Source: Maribacter aquivivus (GTDB lineage Bacteria; Bacteroidota; Bacteroidia; Flavobacteriales; Flavobacteriaceae). From it: a stretch of 64,000 bases of DNA. Both the position numbers and the translations under genes were made by a program. The stretch spans positions 288,089-352,088 of the forward strand of contig NZ_FQZX01000003.1 in the NCBI RefSeq assembly GCF_900142175.1. Reading direction: 5' to 3'. Of the stretch, positions 1-9,230 are shown one piece after another. Below the pieces are notes generated by a model. It was not told the DNA's origin, did not search any database, and was given only the letters and a program-made list of their open reading frames with translations. Position 1 is the stretch's first letter. The number at the start of each line of letters is the position of its first letter.

Positions 1-170
1 TAAATTTCATATGTGCCTGTGCTTCTTGAGGATTGTTCCAAAAATCAGGTGCTAAGGTTTTCTCTTGCTCGTTCTCTATTTCTATTAATTTGGCATCAAT
101 GTCAAAGATACCTCCTTAACGCACCAAGGCGATCTATAAGACCTTTGTAATGGTCCATACTAATATTCAT
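1..170 (-). CDS. prfB: Peptide chain release factor 2, 5' end only (programmed frameshift)
   Basis: This is the start of release factor 2, which recognises UGA and UAA stop codons on the ribosome. The ATG at 170 opens a 22-codon frame (MNISMDHYKGLIDRLGALRR...) that ends at an in-frame TGA. The coding sequence resumes in the +1 frame as DIDAKLIEIENEQEKTLAPDFWNNPQEAQAHMKF, which is the classic RF2 N-terminus (Leu-Ala-Pro-Asp-Phe-Trp). The gene runs off the left edge of the window, so only about 56 residues are visible. The interrupted frame is normal for prfB and is not a mutation. The identification rests on the frameshift signal together with the peptide on both sides of it. Confidence 0.9.
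101..116 (-). promoter_or_regulatory. prfB programmed +1 frameshift signal
   Basis: On the minus strand this reads AGGAGG TAT CTTTGAC. A Shine-Dalgarno-like AGGAGG lies just upstream of CTT TGA C, the known prfB slippery site. When release factor 2 is scarce the ribosome stalls at TGA and slips +1, so the factor autoregulates its own synthesis. The sequence is seen directly; the mechanism is known for the family. Confidence 0.9.
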
Positions 171-234
171 ACAATTCTATTTTGGGTAAAAATAATACTC
201 TTTTAAATAAGGATGGAAGATATTTTTAAATTAC

Positions 235-1086
235 CTATTGATGGCTTTCTACAGTTACTGAATGTGCTGTCTTATGCTTGCCATGCGAGTGGATTATGCC
301 TTTTAAAGGTGCGCAATCATTGTAGTCTTTGCCATGACAAACTTTTATATGGTTTGTATTGGCTAAAATATTGTTTGTAGGGTCAAAACCTTTCCATCCA
401 ATTTCTGGTACAAATGCTTCTGTCCATGCGTGCATTTGAGAATCGCCCATATAGCCACTTTCTTGATCAATATATCCAGAAACATATCTGGTTGGTACGC
501 CATTAATTCGTGCCAGTGCAGAGAATAAATGAGCAAAATCTTGACAAACTCCTTTTTTCTTAGAAATGACATCTTTTAGCAGCGTGCCTACTTCAGTTAC
601 ACCGGTGGTGAACTTAATATATTCAAAAATCCAATGATTTAATGCTTCAAGATTATCGAAAATAGAAATTGAAGTATTGAATTTAAATAGTTGCTGTTGT
701 GCGCTATCTAACGTTGTAAACGAAGTGAATTTTAAATAACGCTCATGGGTTATTTTAAAATCTAAACTTTGCAGTTCGTTATAGGCTGTTGAAATATCCG
801 GATTTATATTGAAATTGTACGGGTCAACTTCTTCCTTTTTAAACTTGAATTTAGCTTCAAAAGTTATTTTCTTAAATTTTTTCTTTGGATGTATTCGAAG
901 GGTTTTAAAACCATATCCGTTTATAGATTCTTCAGTATGCGCAAATAACGAGTTTTCGAACTCAATCTCAACCTCGTATTGACTTTCGTTTTCTACCGGA
1001 ATTATTAAAAATTGCCAATGCGCATCATGCACCCAATCATCATAAATATTCTCTGCATTATAAGTAATCTCAAATTCTCTCGGCAT
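235..1086 (-). CDS. Transglutaminase-like cysteine peptidase family protein
   Basis: A 283-residue protein with a bacterial transglutaminase N-terminal beta domain (about residues 1-130) and a transglutaminase-like core. The catalytic triad is visible as Cys181 in GVCQDFAHL, His219 in MHAWTEAF and Asp235 in GFDPTNN. No signal peptide is apparent, so it is probably cytoplasmic. It is the last gene of a minus-strand group with the alpha-E protein (28 bp upstream) and the permuted ATP-grasp protein. This trio recurs in many bacteria and has been proposed, from comparative genomics, to make and process an unknown peptide-like product. The natural substrate is not known, and the enzyme may act as an amidase or peptidase rather than a cross-linker. 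Confidence 0.85.
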   Translation of the reverse strand: MPREFEITYNAENIYDDWVHDAHWQFLIIPVENESQYEVEIEFENSLFAHTEESINGYGFKTLRIHPKKKFKKITFEAKFKFKKEEVDPYNFNINPDISTAYNELQSLDFKITHERYLKFTSFTTLDSAQQQLFKFNTSISIFDNLEALNHWIFEYIKFTTGVTEVGTLLKDVISKKKGVCQDFAHLFSALARINGVPTRYVSGYIDQESGYMGDSQMHAWTEAFVPEIGWKGFDPTNNILANTNHIKVCHGKDYNDCAPLKGIIHSHGKHKTAHSVTVESHQ

Positions 1087-1114
1087 AAGAACAAATATAC
1101 CTTATTTAACCCGT

Positions 1115-2062
1115 CTAATAGTTAAAAAATTCCTCATCTACCTTGTCACTAATGTCCACAAGACTTTTAAGAATATTCTCTATAAATGATTTAATATCCT
1201 TGTCTATTTCTTCAATGTATTTAAACTCATATTCAGACCTGACTCTGCCAATTAAAAAAGCAGTTGAATCTTTATTATATCGCTTTTCGGGGTTAAGCAT
1301 CTTTACATGCTGATTAACCTGGTTTAAAGAGTTCATTACAGACCTAGGGCAATTAGGGTTTAAAATTAAAAACTCTAATGTAGAGATGCTTGTTGGGGTC
1401 TTTTTATAGAATCTGCGCATCATATCATAAGACTCTGCACATTTTAATAAAGTGGTCCATTCAAAACTTTTGCTGAATCTATCGTTTTCACCATCTTGAG
1501 AAAGTAATGCATCGTTATATTTTGCATTGATCATTCTAGTTATTTGAGTAGCTCTTTCTATGTTTATCCCCATTGAAATAACAGCATAGGTGGCATCATG
1601 TAAAAGTGTTCCTCTTATTTTACCTCTTAATATATCTGTCATTTCTGCTACATGTGTTGTAAAATCATGCAGTCCGTTTTTAACAAATATCTCTTTTGGG
1701 TAGTTTATTACAAAATGATAAAATTTGTTGATGGCCTCATATAGCTCTGTAGAAATAAGATCTCGTGCACTATTTGCGTTTTCTCTAGCAAACTTTATAT
1801 TATTTATTATAGAGGCGCCATACGTTGGGTCAAGCCCAATTTTATAAAGTACATCTTCTTCTTTTAAAAATTTTTCTGCATCCTTTTCAGGGTCACCTAC
1901 CATGAATAACATGGAGCGTAATACAAACTGCCTGTCTTGAGATTTTAGATTTGGTGCATCTAACGATGAAAAATAATTTACATTTAAATATCTTGCTACG
2001 TGTTCTGAACGTTCAATATAACGTCCCATCCAAAATAAGTTATTGGCTACTCTTGCTAACAT
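1115..2062 (-). CDS. Alpha-E domain protein (DUF403)
   Basis: A 315-residue, mostly helical protein that begins MLARVANNLFWMGRYIERSEHVARYL, the hallmark start of the alpha-E (DUF403) family. The length is normal for the family. It lies 10 bp downstream of the permuted ATP-grasp gene and 28 bp upstream of the transglutaminase gene, on the same strand, so the three are very likely co-transcribed. No catalytic residues are recognised. In related clusters this protein travels with ATP-grasp peptide-ligase-like enzymes and is presumed to be part of the same modification system, but the function is unproven. Confidence 0.85.
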   Translation of the reverse strand: MLARVANNLFWMGRYIERSEHVARYLNVNYFSSLDAPNLKSQDRQFVLRSMLFMVGDPEKDAEKFLKEEDVLYKIGLDPTYGASIINNIKFARENANSARDLISTELYEAINKFYHFVINYPKEIFVKNGLHDFTTHVAEMTDILRGKIRGTLLHDATYAVISMGINIERATQITRMINAKYNDALLSQDGENDRFSKSFEWTTLLKCAESYDMMRRFYKKTPTSISTLEFLILNPNCPRSVMNSLNQVNQHVKMLNPEKRYNKDSTAFLIGRVRSEYEFKYIEEIDKDIKSFIENILKSLVDISDKVDEEFFNY

Positions 2063-2071
2063 ATAGTTTCT

Positions 2072-3535
2072 TTATTTTTTTAGTACCCAAGTATCTTTAG
2101 ATCCGCCACCTTGAGATGAGTTTACGATTAAATTGCCTCTTTTTAAGGCAACACGGGTTAATCCTCCTTTTAAAACAAATTCTTTATCCTTTCCTAGAAC
2201 AGTAAACGTTCTTAAATCTACGTGTCTTTGTTCAAAAGATTCTGTGTCGTCTATATAAGTTGGGTGAACAGATAATGACATAATAGGTTGAGCAACATAT
2301 TTTCTAGGGCTAGCTTTAACTTCAGCTTTAACCTTTTCTATTTCTGCTTTGGTGAGCTTGTTTCCTATTGAAATACCATAGCCGCCAGCTTCATCTACTG
2401 GTTTAATAACAAGTTCATGAATATGTTCAAGAACATATTTTAATTCATCGGATCTGCTACAATGGTAGGTGTGTACATTATTTAATATAGGTTCTTCGTC
2501 TAAATAGTACTTTATGATCTGTGGCATATAAGTGTACACCGCTTTGTCATCTGCCACACCTGTACCAGGAGCATTTGCTAAAGTGACATTGCCTTTTTTA
2601 TAAGCGGCGAACAAACCTGGTACACCAAGTACAGAATCTGGGTTAAATTCTAAGGGGTCTATAAATTGATCATCTATTCTGCGGTATATAACATCGACTC
2701 TTTCTGGTCCCTTAATAGTTTTCATATATACAAAATCGTTTTCCACAAAAAGATCGCGACCTTCTACTAATTCTACACCCATTGTTTTAGCTAAATATGA
2801 ATGCTCATAAAATGCCGAGTTGTACATGCCAGGGGTAATGACCACTACATTAGGTATATCTACCCCTTTAGGTTTAGCTGATTCTAAAAGCTCTAAAAGG
2901 TTTTCTGCGTAATTGGTAACTGTATGTGTTTGGTAGTGATTGAATACTCCAAACAGGGCTTTTTTAAGTGCTGTTCGGTTACATATAACATAGCTTACGC
3001 CAGAGGGGCATCTTATATTATCTTCAAGAACATAATATTTACCGTCGTTATGTTTAATAACATCTGTACCTGAAATGTGATTGTATATTCCGCCCGGTGG
3101 ATTTACACCGTTCATTTGATCCAAGTAATTCGCAGAAGATGTTATAAGGTCTATAGGAACGACTTTATCTTTTAAAATTTTCTTGTCATGATAAATATCC
3201 CATAGAAATAAATTTAAAGCTTTACTTCTTTGTATAGATCCACGTTCTATAATATCCCATTCTACCGGGTCAATTATTCGAGGGAATAAGTCGAAAGGAA
3301 AAATTTTCTCTTGTACATTATTATCGCCATATACTTGAAAAGTAATTCCTTGATTAAAAAAAGAAGATTTGGCTTTGTTATTTAATGAGACATAATCAAT
3401 AATCGAATGTTCACCATAAAGCTTAAATAGTTTTTGGTACACCTCCTTGATTTTTCCGTCCTTATCATAGATTTCATCATATAAATCTGGATTTCTTTGA
3501 TAAGAAGAAAAAATTTGATTCTCAATGTTGGTCAT
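2072..3535 (-). CDS. Circularly permuted type 2 ATP-grasp protein (DUF404/DUF407)
   Basis: A roughly 487-residue protein of the circularly permuted ATP-grasp family. Typical segments are GTGVADDKAVYTYMPQIIKYYL, VIKPVDEAGGYGI, and near the C-terminus YVAQPIMSLSVHPT followed by DLRTFTV. ATP-grasp enzymes couple ATP hydrolysis to formation of a carboxylate-amine bond, so a peptide-ligase role is expected. I place the start at the ATG at 3535 (MTNIENQIF); an upstream in-frame ATG at 3580 would add 15 basic and aromatic residues unlike the family. It is the first gene of the trio with the alpha-E and transglutaminase genes. Substrate and product are unknown. Confidence 0.85.
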   Translation of the reverse strand: MTNIENQIFSSYQRNPDLYDEIYDKDGKIKEVYQKLFKLYGEHSIIDYVSLNNKAKSSFFNQGITFQVYGDNNVQEKIFPFDLFPRIIDPVEWDIIERGSIQRSKALNLFLWDIYHDKKILKDKVVPIDLITSSANYLDQMNGVNPPGGIYNHISGTDVIKHNDGKYYVLEDNIRCPSGVSYVICNRTALKKALFGVFNHYQTHTVTNYAENLLELLESAKPKGVDIPNVVVITPGMYNSAFYEHSYLAKTMGVELVEGRDLFVENDFVYMKTIKGPERVDVIYRRIDDQFIDPLEFNPDSVLGVPGLFAAYKKGNVTLANAPGTGVADDKAVYTYMPQIIKYYLDEEPILNNVHTYHCSRSDELKYVLEHIHELVIKPVDEAGGYGISIGNKLTKAEIEKVKAEVKASPRKYVAQPIMSLSVHPTYIDDTESFEQRHVDLRTFTVLGKDKEFVLKGGLTRVALKRGNLIVNSSQGGGSKDTWVLKK

Positions 3536-3729
3536 AGATTTTCTTTTGTTAAAAGGTACATGATAAAAAGCAATAAACAATTGACATTTTTATAATAATC
3601 AACAGTATTTTTCTTTATTCTGTAAATATTCGATAGCTTTTTTAACAAGTATAGTATTTATAATTTAGTTGGGTCCTCTTGTTTTACATTCATTAGTTTT
3701 TCTATACTTTTAAGCAAAACTTATAGAAA

Positions 3730-6138
3730 ATGAGAAAGAATTACGCACTTCTGCTTGTGTTGGTGTTACTATCCTTTAATACGCTATCAGCGCAGTTTAG
3801 TGATCAAAAGAAAAATTTTGTTAAATATGAAGGTCTTTATGATTTTTATTATGATGGCGATACCGACAAAATTTATTTAGAAGTTGATAATTTAAATGAA
3901 GAATTTTTATATGTCTACTCTTTAAGTAGTGGTATAGGAAGTAATGATATTGGTTTAGATCGTGGTCAATTAGGTGATGAACAAGTAGTATTTTTTAAGA
4001 AAGCAGGTAACAAGCTATTGTTGGTTCAGCCGAATATGAAGTATAGGGCGATTACCGATAATGAATTAGAGCGTAAATCTGTAGAGCAGGCCTTTGCTAA
4101 ATCAGTTTTATTCGGTTTCCCAATTGTAGAAGAGAAAAATGGTACGTATGTTATTGATATTACTGATTTTTTAATGCAAGATGCTCATGGTGTGTCTAAC
4201 CGTTTAAAAAGAACAGAACAAGGTTCATATAGTTTAGATAAATCTAAAAGTGCATTTGCTCTTGATAGAACTAAAGCGTTCCCTAAAAATGTAGAGTTTG
4301 ATGTTACCATGACTTTTAAGGGTGAAGCTAAAGGAGGGTATATTAGAAGTGTTGCACCAAATGCAAATTTGGTTACGGTTGCAGAACATCATTCTTTTAT
4401 TGAGTTACCAGATAATAAATATGAAAAACGTGTATTTGACCCAAGATCAGGTTCTTCTCCTTTTAATTATTACGATTACGCAACGCCAGTAGAATCTAAT
4501 ATATTAAAGCAATTTATAAGAAGACACCGTTTAGAGAAAAAAGATCCTACGGCAACAGTTAGTGAAGCGGTTGAGCCAATTATTTATTATTTAGACAATG
4601 GTACGCCTGAACCTGTACGCTCTGCACTTTTAGAAGGTGGTCGTTGGTGGAACCAAGCTTTTGAAGCAATTGGTTATAAAGATGCTTTTCAATTAAAAAT
4701 GTTACCAGACGATGCCGATCCTTTAGATGTGCGTTACAATGTAATTCAATGGGTGCACAGGTCAACAAGAGGGTGGAGCTATGGTAGTAGTATTACTGAT
4801 CCAAGAACTGGAGAGATAATGAAAGGTCATGTAAGTTTAGGTAGTTTAAGAATTCGTCAAGATTTTTTAATTGCCCAAGCATTAATGAATAAGGCTTTTG
4901 CTGAGCGAGATGATAACTACCAGCCAATGTTAGAAATGGCTATTGCGCGTATTCGTCAGCTGTCAGCTCATGAAATAGGACATACATTGGGTTTTGCACA
5001 TAACTATGCGGCGAGCACTACTAATAAGTCATCGGTTATGGATTATCCGCATCCGCAGTTTTCATTAATAAATGGTGAAGTAAATTTTGCAAAAGCCTAT
5101 GAAGTAGGAATGGGGGATTGGGATAAGGTTACGGTGGCTTATTCATATCAGAATTTTAATGAAGGTGAAAATGAAATAGAAGGTCTGAACAAAATTTTGG
5201 ATAAAGCCAAGACTGACGGACTACGTTATATTACAGATCAAGATGCACGACCACAAGGTAGTGCCCATGTGTTGGCCCATTTATGGGATAACGGCACAAA
5301 TGTTAGTAAAGAATTAGATGATATGTTAAAGCTGCGTAAAGTGGCTATAGCTAATTTTTCTGCGGATAATATTCAAGATGGTACGCCATATTCGGTTTTA
5401 GAAGATGTATTTGTACCACTTTATTTCTTTCATAGGTACCAGACGGAAGGTGTAGCGAAGGTTATAGGAGGATTAGAATACAACTATGCCATAAAAGGAG
5501 ATGGACAAGAAGTTGTTGCTATTGCAGATAAAGCAATGCAAGAAGAAGCGTTAAAAGTTGTTTTAAAGACTTTGGATGCAAATGAAATAGCAATACCTAA
5601 AGATAAATTAAGCTTGTTTCCACCACGTGCTTTTGGTACGCCTAGAACAAGAGAATCTATTAATGGTAAAACTGGAGTTTCTTTTGATGCGCTTTCTGCC
5701 GTAGAAACTGCCTCAGATATGACATTAACTTTTTTATTACATCCAGAGAAAGCATCAAGACTAATTCAGCAAAAAGCAATTGCTACAGATAATGTTGGTT
5801 TGGATGAGGTTTTAGATAAATTGATAGCAGCTACTATTAATAAGAAGCAGAAAGATGCTTATTTGAGCGAAGCCCAGACCATCATTAATTTTAGAGTGCT
5901 ATTTCATATTATGAATTTGGCAGGGCATACAAATGTTCATCCGCAGGTAAATGCGATTGCATCTCAAAAATTAAATGAGTTGAATATTCAATTGATTAAA
6001 GATTCTGGCTCAAATGCAATTAGTGCAGAAATGGTTAAAAGAATTAAAACATTTGGAGAGCATCCAGAATTGTTCAAAGTAATACCTTCGCCTAAGATTC
6101 CTGATGGTTCGCCAATAGGAATGAGTTGTTTTCATTAA
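3730..6138 (+). CDS. Secreted zinc-dependent metalloprotease (DUF5117/DUF4953 type)
   Basis: An 802-residue protein with an N-terminal signal peptide (MRKNYALLLVLVLLSFNTLSA, cleavage near residue 21). It has the N-terminal DUF5117-like domain and a metzincin-type zinc site, HEIGHTLGFAH, at residues 414-424, where His414, His418 and His424 bind zinc and Glu415 is catalytic. The following SSVMDYPHP supplies the methionine turn. The family is widespread in Bacteroidota and is annotated as zinc-dependent metalloprotease; physiological targets are unknown. It is probably exported to the periplasm or outside the cell. It stands alone on the plus strand, divergent from the ATP-grasp operon, and the threonine aldolase gene follows within 21 bp. 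Confidence 0.9.
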   Translation: MRKNYALLLVLVLLSFNTLSAQFSDQKKNFVKYEGLYDFYYDGDTDKIYLEVDNLNEEFLYVYSLSSGIGSNDIGLDRGQLGDEQVVFFKKAGNKLLLVQPNMKYRAITDNELERKSVEQAFAKSVLFGFPIVEEKNGTYVIDITDFLMQDAHGVSNRLKRTEQGSYSLDKSKSAFALDRTKAFPKNVEFDVTMTFKGEAKGGYIRSVAPNANLVTVAEHHSFIELPDNKYEKRVFDPRSGSSPFNYYDYATPVESNILKQFIRRHRLEKKDPTATVSEAVEPIIYYLDNGTPEPVRSALLEGGRWWNQAFEAIGYKDAFQLKMLPDDADPLDVRYNVIQWVHRSTRGWSYGSSITDPRTGEIMKGHVSLGSLRIRQDFLIAQALMNKAFAERDDNYQPMLEMAIARIRQLSAHEIGHTLGFAHNYAASTTNKSSVMDYPHPQFSLINGEVNFAKAYEVGMGDWDKVTVAYSYQNFNEGENEIEGLNKILDKAKTDGLRYITDQDARPQGSAHVLAHLWDNGTNVSKELDDMLKLRKVAIANFSADNIQDGTPYSVLEDVFVPLYFFHRYQTEGVAKVIGGLEYNYAIKGDGQEVVAIADKAMQEEALKVVLKTLDANEIAIPKDKLSLFPPRAFGTPRTRESINGKTGVSFDALSAVETASDMTLTFLLHPEKASRLIQQKAIATDNVGLDEVLDKLIAATINKKQKDAYLSEAQTIINFRVLFHIMNLAGHTNVHPQVNAIASQKLNELNIQLIKDSGSNAISAEMVKRIKTFGEHPELFKVIPSPKIPDGSPIGMSCFH

Positions 6139-6158
6139 TTCAATTTTTACAATTTCTT

Positions 6159-7181
6159 ATGCTAATTAATCTTATCAGTGATACGGTAACAAAACCTACA
6201 CCAGGCATGTTAGATGCAATGATGTCAGCAGCGGTTGGTGATGATGTCTTTAAAGAAGATCCAACAGTAAATGCTTTAGAGGAAAAAGCTGCCAAGCTTT
6301 TTGGAATGGAATCTGCGTTATTTTTTCCTAGTGGTACCATGACCAACCAAACTGCTATAAAATTACATACGCAACCAGGCGAACAATTAATTTGTGATAA
6401 ATATGCTCATATATATAATTATGAGGGTGGCGGAGTAAGTTTTAATAGCGGTGTTTCTTGTAGATTGGTAGATGGCGATAGAGGTACTATGACGGCTGCT
6501 CAGGTTGTGTCTGTAGTCAATCCGCCAGATTTTTATCATAGTCCGCTTACCACATTAGTATGTGTTGAGAATACAGCCAATAAAGGTGGTGGTACTTGTT
6601 GGGATTTTCAAGAGCTTCAGAAAATTAGAAAAGTCTGCGATGATCATAAATTAGGATATCACCTAGATGGAGCTCGGTTGTGGAACGCTATGGTAGAAAA
6701 GAATGAAACGGCATTGCAATACGGTCAATTGTTCGATACTATTAGCGTATGCTTAAGTAAAGGCTTAGGTTGCCCAGTAGGTTCTTTGTTAATAGGTACA
6801 AAAGAACATATGGACAAAGCGCTACGTATTCGTAAAATATTTGGTGGTGGAATGCGCCAGTCTGGCTTTTTGGCTGCCGCAGCAATTTATGCTTTAGATA
6901 ATAATGTTGATAGATTGACAGAGGATCATAAGAAGGCAAAAGAAATTGGACTGGCATTAGAATCAAAATCTTTTATAAAAAAAGTAGAGCCTATAGAGAC
7001 CAATATCGTCATCTTTGAAATAGATGAATCTTTTATGTCCAGTGATCAATTTGTTAATACCCTAAAAGAAAAAGATATTTTAATCATTGGAATGGGTCAG
7101 GGAAAATTAAGAATGGTGACCCATTTGGATTATACAAATGACATGCACCAAGAATTATTGAAGCAATTAGCAACTATATAA
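6159..7181 (+). CDS. ltaE: Low-specificity L-threonine aldolase
   Basis: A PLP-dependent fold-type I enzyme of about 340 residues that cleaves L-threonine or allo-threonine to glycine and acetaldehyde. The N-terminus is LISDTVTKPTPGMLDAM, and the PLP lysine is Lys201 in LSKGLGCPVGSLL. YHLDGARLWNA supplies the Asp that contacts the PLP pyridine nitrogen. The ATG at 6159 is chosen because the family starts just before LISDT; the upstream in-frame ATG at 6126 lies inside the end of the preceding protease gene. The gene follows the protease closely, so translation may be linked. Its end overlaps the convergent YegP-like gene by 8 bp. Confidence 0.9.
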   Translation: MLINLISDTVTKPTPGMLDAMMSAAVGDDVFKEDPTVNALEEKAAKLFGMESALFFPSGTMTNQTAIKLHTQPGEQLICDKYAHIYNYEGGGVSFNSGVSCRLVDGDRGTMTAAQVVSVVNPPDFYHSPLTTLVCVENTANKGGGTCWDFQELQKIRKVCDDHKLGYHLDGARLWNAMVEKNETALQYGQLFDTISVCLSKGLGCPVGSLLIGTKEHMDKALRIRKIFGGGMRQSGFLAAAAIYALDNNVDRLTEDHKKAKEIGLALESKSFIKKVEPIETNIVIFEIDESFMSSDQFVNTLKEKDILIIGMGQGKLRMVTHLDYTNDMHQELLKQLATI

Positions 7182-7488
7182 TACCTAGGTCAATACTGTT
7201 AGAAATATTCAAAATTCCATTTTCCATACCGGCTTCAGAGGAGTAAAGTCCACTGGAGCCAATTATTTTTCCGGTAGAATTTTTTAATTCTACTAAAAAT
7301 TTTCCGTCGGTATTTGTTCTGCGTTCAAAGAATTTTCCGTTGGTGTTTTTCAACGCTTTTATATCTTTTATAGTGTTATCTAATTCGTTCTCAGTACTGA
7401 ACGATACACTTTTTAATAAAACGCTGCCATTGTCAGACTTTAAAATGAATTGGTAAAATCCGTCTTCCTTCTTGTCAATTTTAATCAT
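7174..7488 (-). CDS. YegP-family protein (DUF1508)
   Basis: A small protein of 104 residues made of two DUF1508 repeats. The first (about residues 4-50) contains GFYQFILKSDNGSVLLKS, and the second (about 54-100) contains GKFLVELKNSTGKIIGSSGLYSSEAGMENGI. YegP proteins are small, soluble beta-alpha proteins of uncertain function. The gene is convergent with ltaE and overlaps its last 8 bases. The repeat structure and length match the family well. Confidence 0.85.
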   Translation of the reverse strand: MIKIDKKEDGFYQFILKSDNGSVLLKSVSFSTENELDNTIKDIKALKNTNGKFFERRTNTDGKFLVELKNSTGKIIGSSGLYSSEAGMENGILNISNSIDLGII

Positions 7489-7679
7489 ATCATTAAAGAT
7501 AATTAATATTTTCTCTGGTTTTTAGTGACTTTTTAAATAATGCTGTGTCTAAACTATTGAGAGGTTAATTCATTAACTTTTGATTAAGAAAAAGCTTACA
7601 AAAAGTAAGGCGTTTCTTATTGAAATGTTAAAATATTAACATAAATTGCCAAATATTAACTATTTAAATCCTTATCAAA

Positions 7680-8780
7680 ATGAAAAAAGTATTATTCCTA
7701 GCAGTTGCATTTTCAGCTTCTTTTGCAATGGCACAAGATTTGCCGTCAAATCCAGAACCTGGTAAATGTTATGTTCGTTGTACAACTCCAGATGTTTATG
7801 TAAACGAGTCAACAACAATTACAACAAATCCGTCTTACAAGATTTTAAAAACGGTTCCTGCTACATTCAAGACAATTACAGAACGTGTATTAGTGAGAGA
7901 AGAAGAAAAAGTACTAACAGTAGTTCCTGCTAAGTGGGGAACAGAAACTGTAACGTATGTATCTAAAGGAGGTGGAAATTCTTTACAGGTGATCCCTGCT
8001 TCTTTTTCTCCTAGCACACAAACATTAGAAATAAAGCCAGCCTATGCACAATGGGAATTAGGAGTTGCTGCTCCTGATTGTGAGTCAGGTAATCCTGATG
8101 ATTGTAGATACTGGTGTTACAAAGGGTATCCTGCACAATTTGAGACAGTTTCAACTCAAGTTCTTGCAAATGCGGCTTCTACTACAACTACTCCATTAGG
8201 TTCTAAAAATGGATCTTATACTAAATCAGTATTAATTTCTCCTGCACAAGTTGTTGAGAAAATTATTCCTGCAGAATACAGAGAAATTACTAAAACAGTT
8301 TTAGATAAAGATGCTTACACAGTTGAAGAATTGATTCCTGCTAAAACTACTACTATCTCTAAAGAGGTATTGAAAGAAAAAGGTGGATTAACTACTTGGA
8401 AAGAAGTAGAATGTGCATTAGTTGAGTACCAAGCTTTACCTATTAACTGGGAGTCTGGTAGCGCAACATTAACTTCTGAAGCAAAAAGTATTATTGATAA
8501 CAGATTATTACCTGTATTAGCTCAAAACCCTGGTGTTAAAGTTGAATTAGCTTCTCATACAGATTCTCAAGGTGGTGCAGCTTCTAACCAAAACCTATCT
8601 GAAAGAAGAGCTAAGGCGGTGGCAGATTACTTAATTACTAAAGGTGTTAATTCTAGTCTTTTAGTAGCTAACGGTTACGGTGAGACTAAATTATTAAACA
8701 GATGTAGTGATGGTGTTTCTTGTACTGCAAGAGAGCACGCAGCTAACAGAAGAACTCAATTTAGATTAATTAATAACTAG
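7680..8780 (+). CDS. OmpA-family outer membrane protein
   Basis: A 366-residue exported protein with signal peptide MKKVLFLAVAFSASFAMAQ. The C-terminal third is an OmpA-like peptidoglycan-binding domain (INWESGSATLTSEAKSIIDN, then ASHTDSQGGAASNQNLSERRAKAVADYL and ANGYGETKLLNRC). The N-terminal part is not a beta-barrel. It consists of repeated modules of the form (V/I)IPA-x-(F/Y)-x-x-I-T-x-x-V-L, for example VPATFKTITERVL, IPAEYREITKTVL and IPAKTTTISKEVL. It therefore probably tethers something to peptidoglycan from the periplasmic side. It is monocistronic with a strong terminator, and codon use suggests good expression. Confidence 0.88.
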   Translation: MKKVLFLAVAFSASFAMAQDLPSNPEPGKCYVRCTTPDVYVNESTTITTNPSYKILKTVPATFKTITERVLVREEEKVLTVVPAKWGTETVTYVSKGGGNSLQVIPASFSPSTQTLEIKPAYAQWELGVAAPDCESGNPDDCRYWCYKGYPAQFETVSTQVLANAASTTTTPLGSKNGSYTKSVLISPAQVVEKIIPAEYREITKTVLDKDAYTVEELIPAKTTTISKEVLKEKGGLTTWKEVECALVEYQALPINWESGSATLTSEAKSIIDNRLLPVLAQNPGVKVELASHTDSQGGAASNQNLSERRAKAVADYLITKGVNSSLLVANGYGETKLLNRCSDGVSCTAREHAANRRTQFRLINN

Positions 8781-8800
8781 TAAATAGGTTATTTAGTGAA

Positions 8801-8831
8801 AAAGGGCTTACGTAAAGTAAGCCCTTTTTTT
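8801..8831 (+). terminator. Rho-independent terminator of the ompA-like gene
   Basis: A perfect stem, AAGGGCTTAC / GTAAGCCCTT, with a short loop is followed by a T-run, 21 bp after the OmpA stop codon. Confidence 0.9.
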
Positions 8832-9176
8832 ATGCGTAAAACTTACTGCTTTCATATCTAATCAGTTCTATGGGTATCTCACGTAGCTATGTTTAATATT
8901 GATGCGACAAGATATAATAGAGGTTGTTGCTAATCTTATAGAGAGATAAACTCTTCTCCTTCTTCTTCCTCTTCTAATTTCTACTAAGCAATTGCTGATC
9001 TTGCTTTTTGACCTTAAATGAATTTAGCTTTAAATGGGGTAGAGTGTTACGGGTGCTAATGAAGGTAGTTGTTAAAGAGTATGGGTATTACTGCTGAGGT
9101 TATCTAGTTACTGTAGATGTTAGTTATGTAAACAACATGTATTATTTAATATTCATAATACAGAAGTATATAAAAA
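8832..9176. other. Gene-free interval between two matching terminators
   Basis: I see no convincing ORF in these roughly 345 bases. There is a pyrimidine-rich stretch around 8951-8977 (repeated CTTCTT). The interval is bounded by two terminators with nearly the same stem, one ending the OmpA gene and one ending the thioredoxin gene. It may be an eroded gene or may encode a small RNA; nothing decides between these. Confidence 0.3.
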
Positions 9177-9210
9177 TAAAAAGGGCTTACATGATGTAAG
9201 CCCTTTTTAT
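9177..9210 (-). terminator. Terminator of the thioredoxin gene (can work on both strands)
   Basis: The stem AAAAGGGCTTAC / GTAAGCCCTTTT has an ATGAT-type loop and A and T runs on both sides. It lies 20 bp past the stop codon of the minus-strand thioredoxin gene. The stem is almost identical to that at 8801-8831. Confidence 0.85.
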
Positions 9211-9230
9211 ATATTGGTAATTATTTAAAA

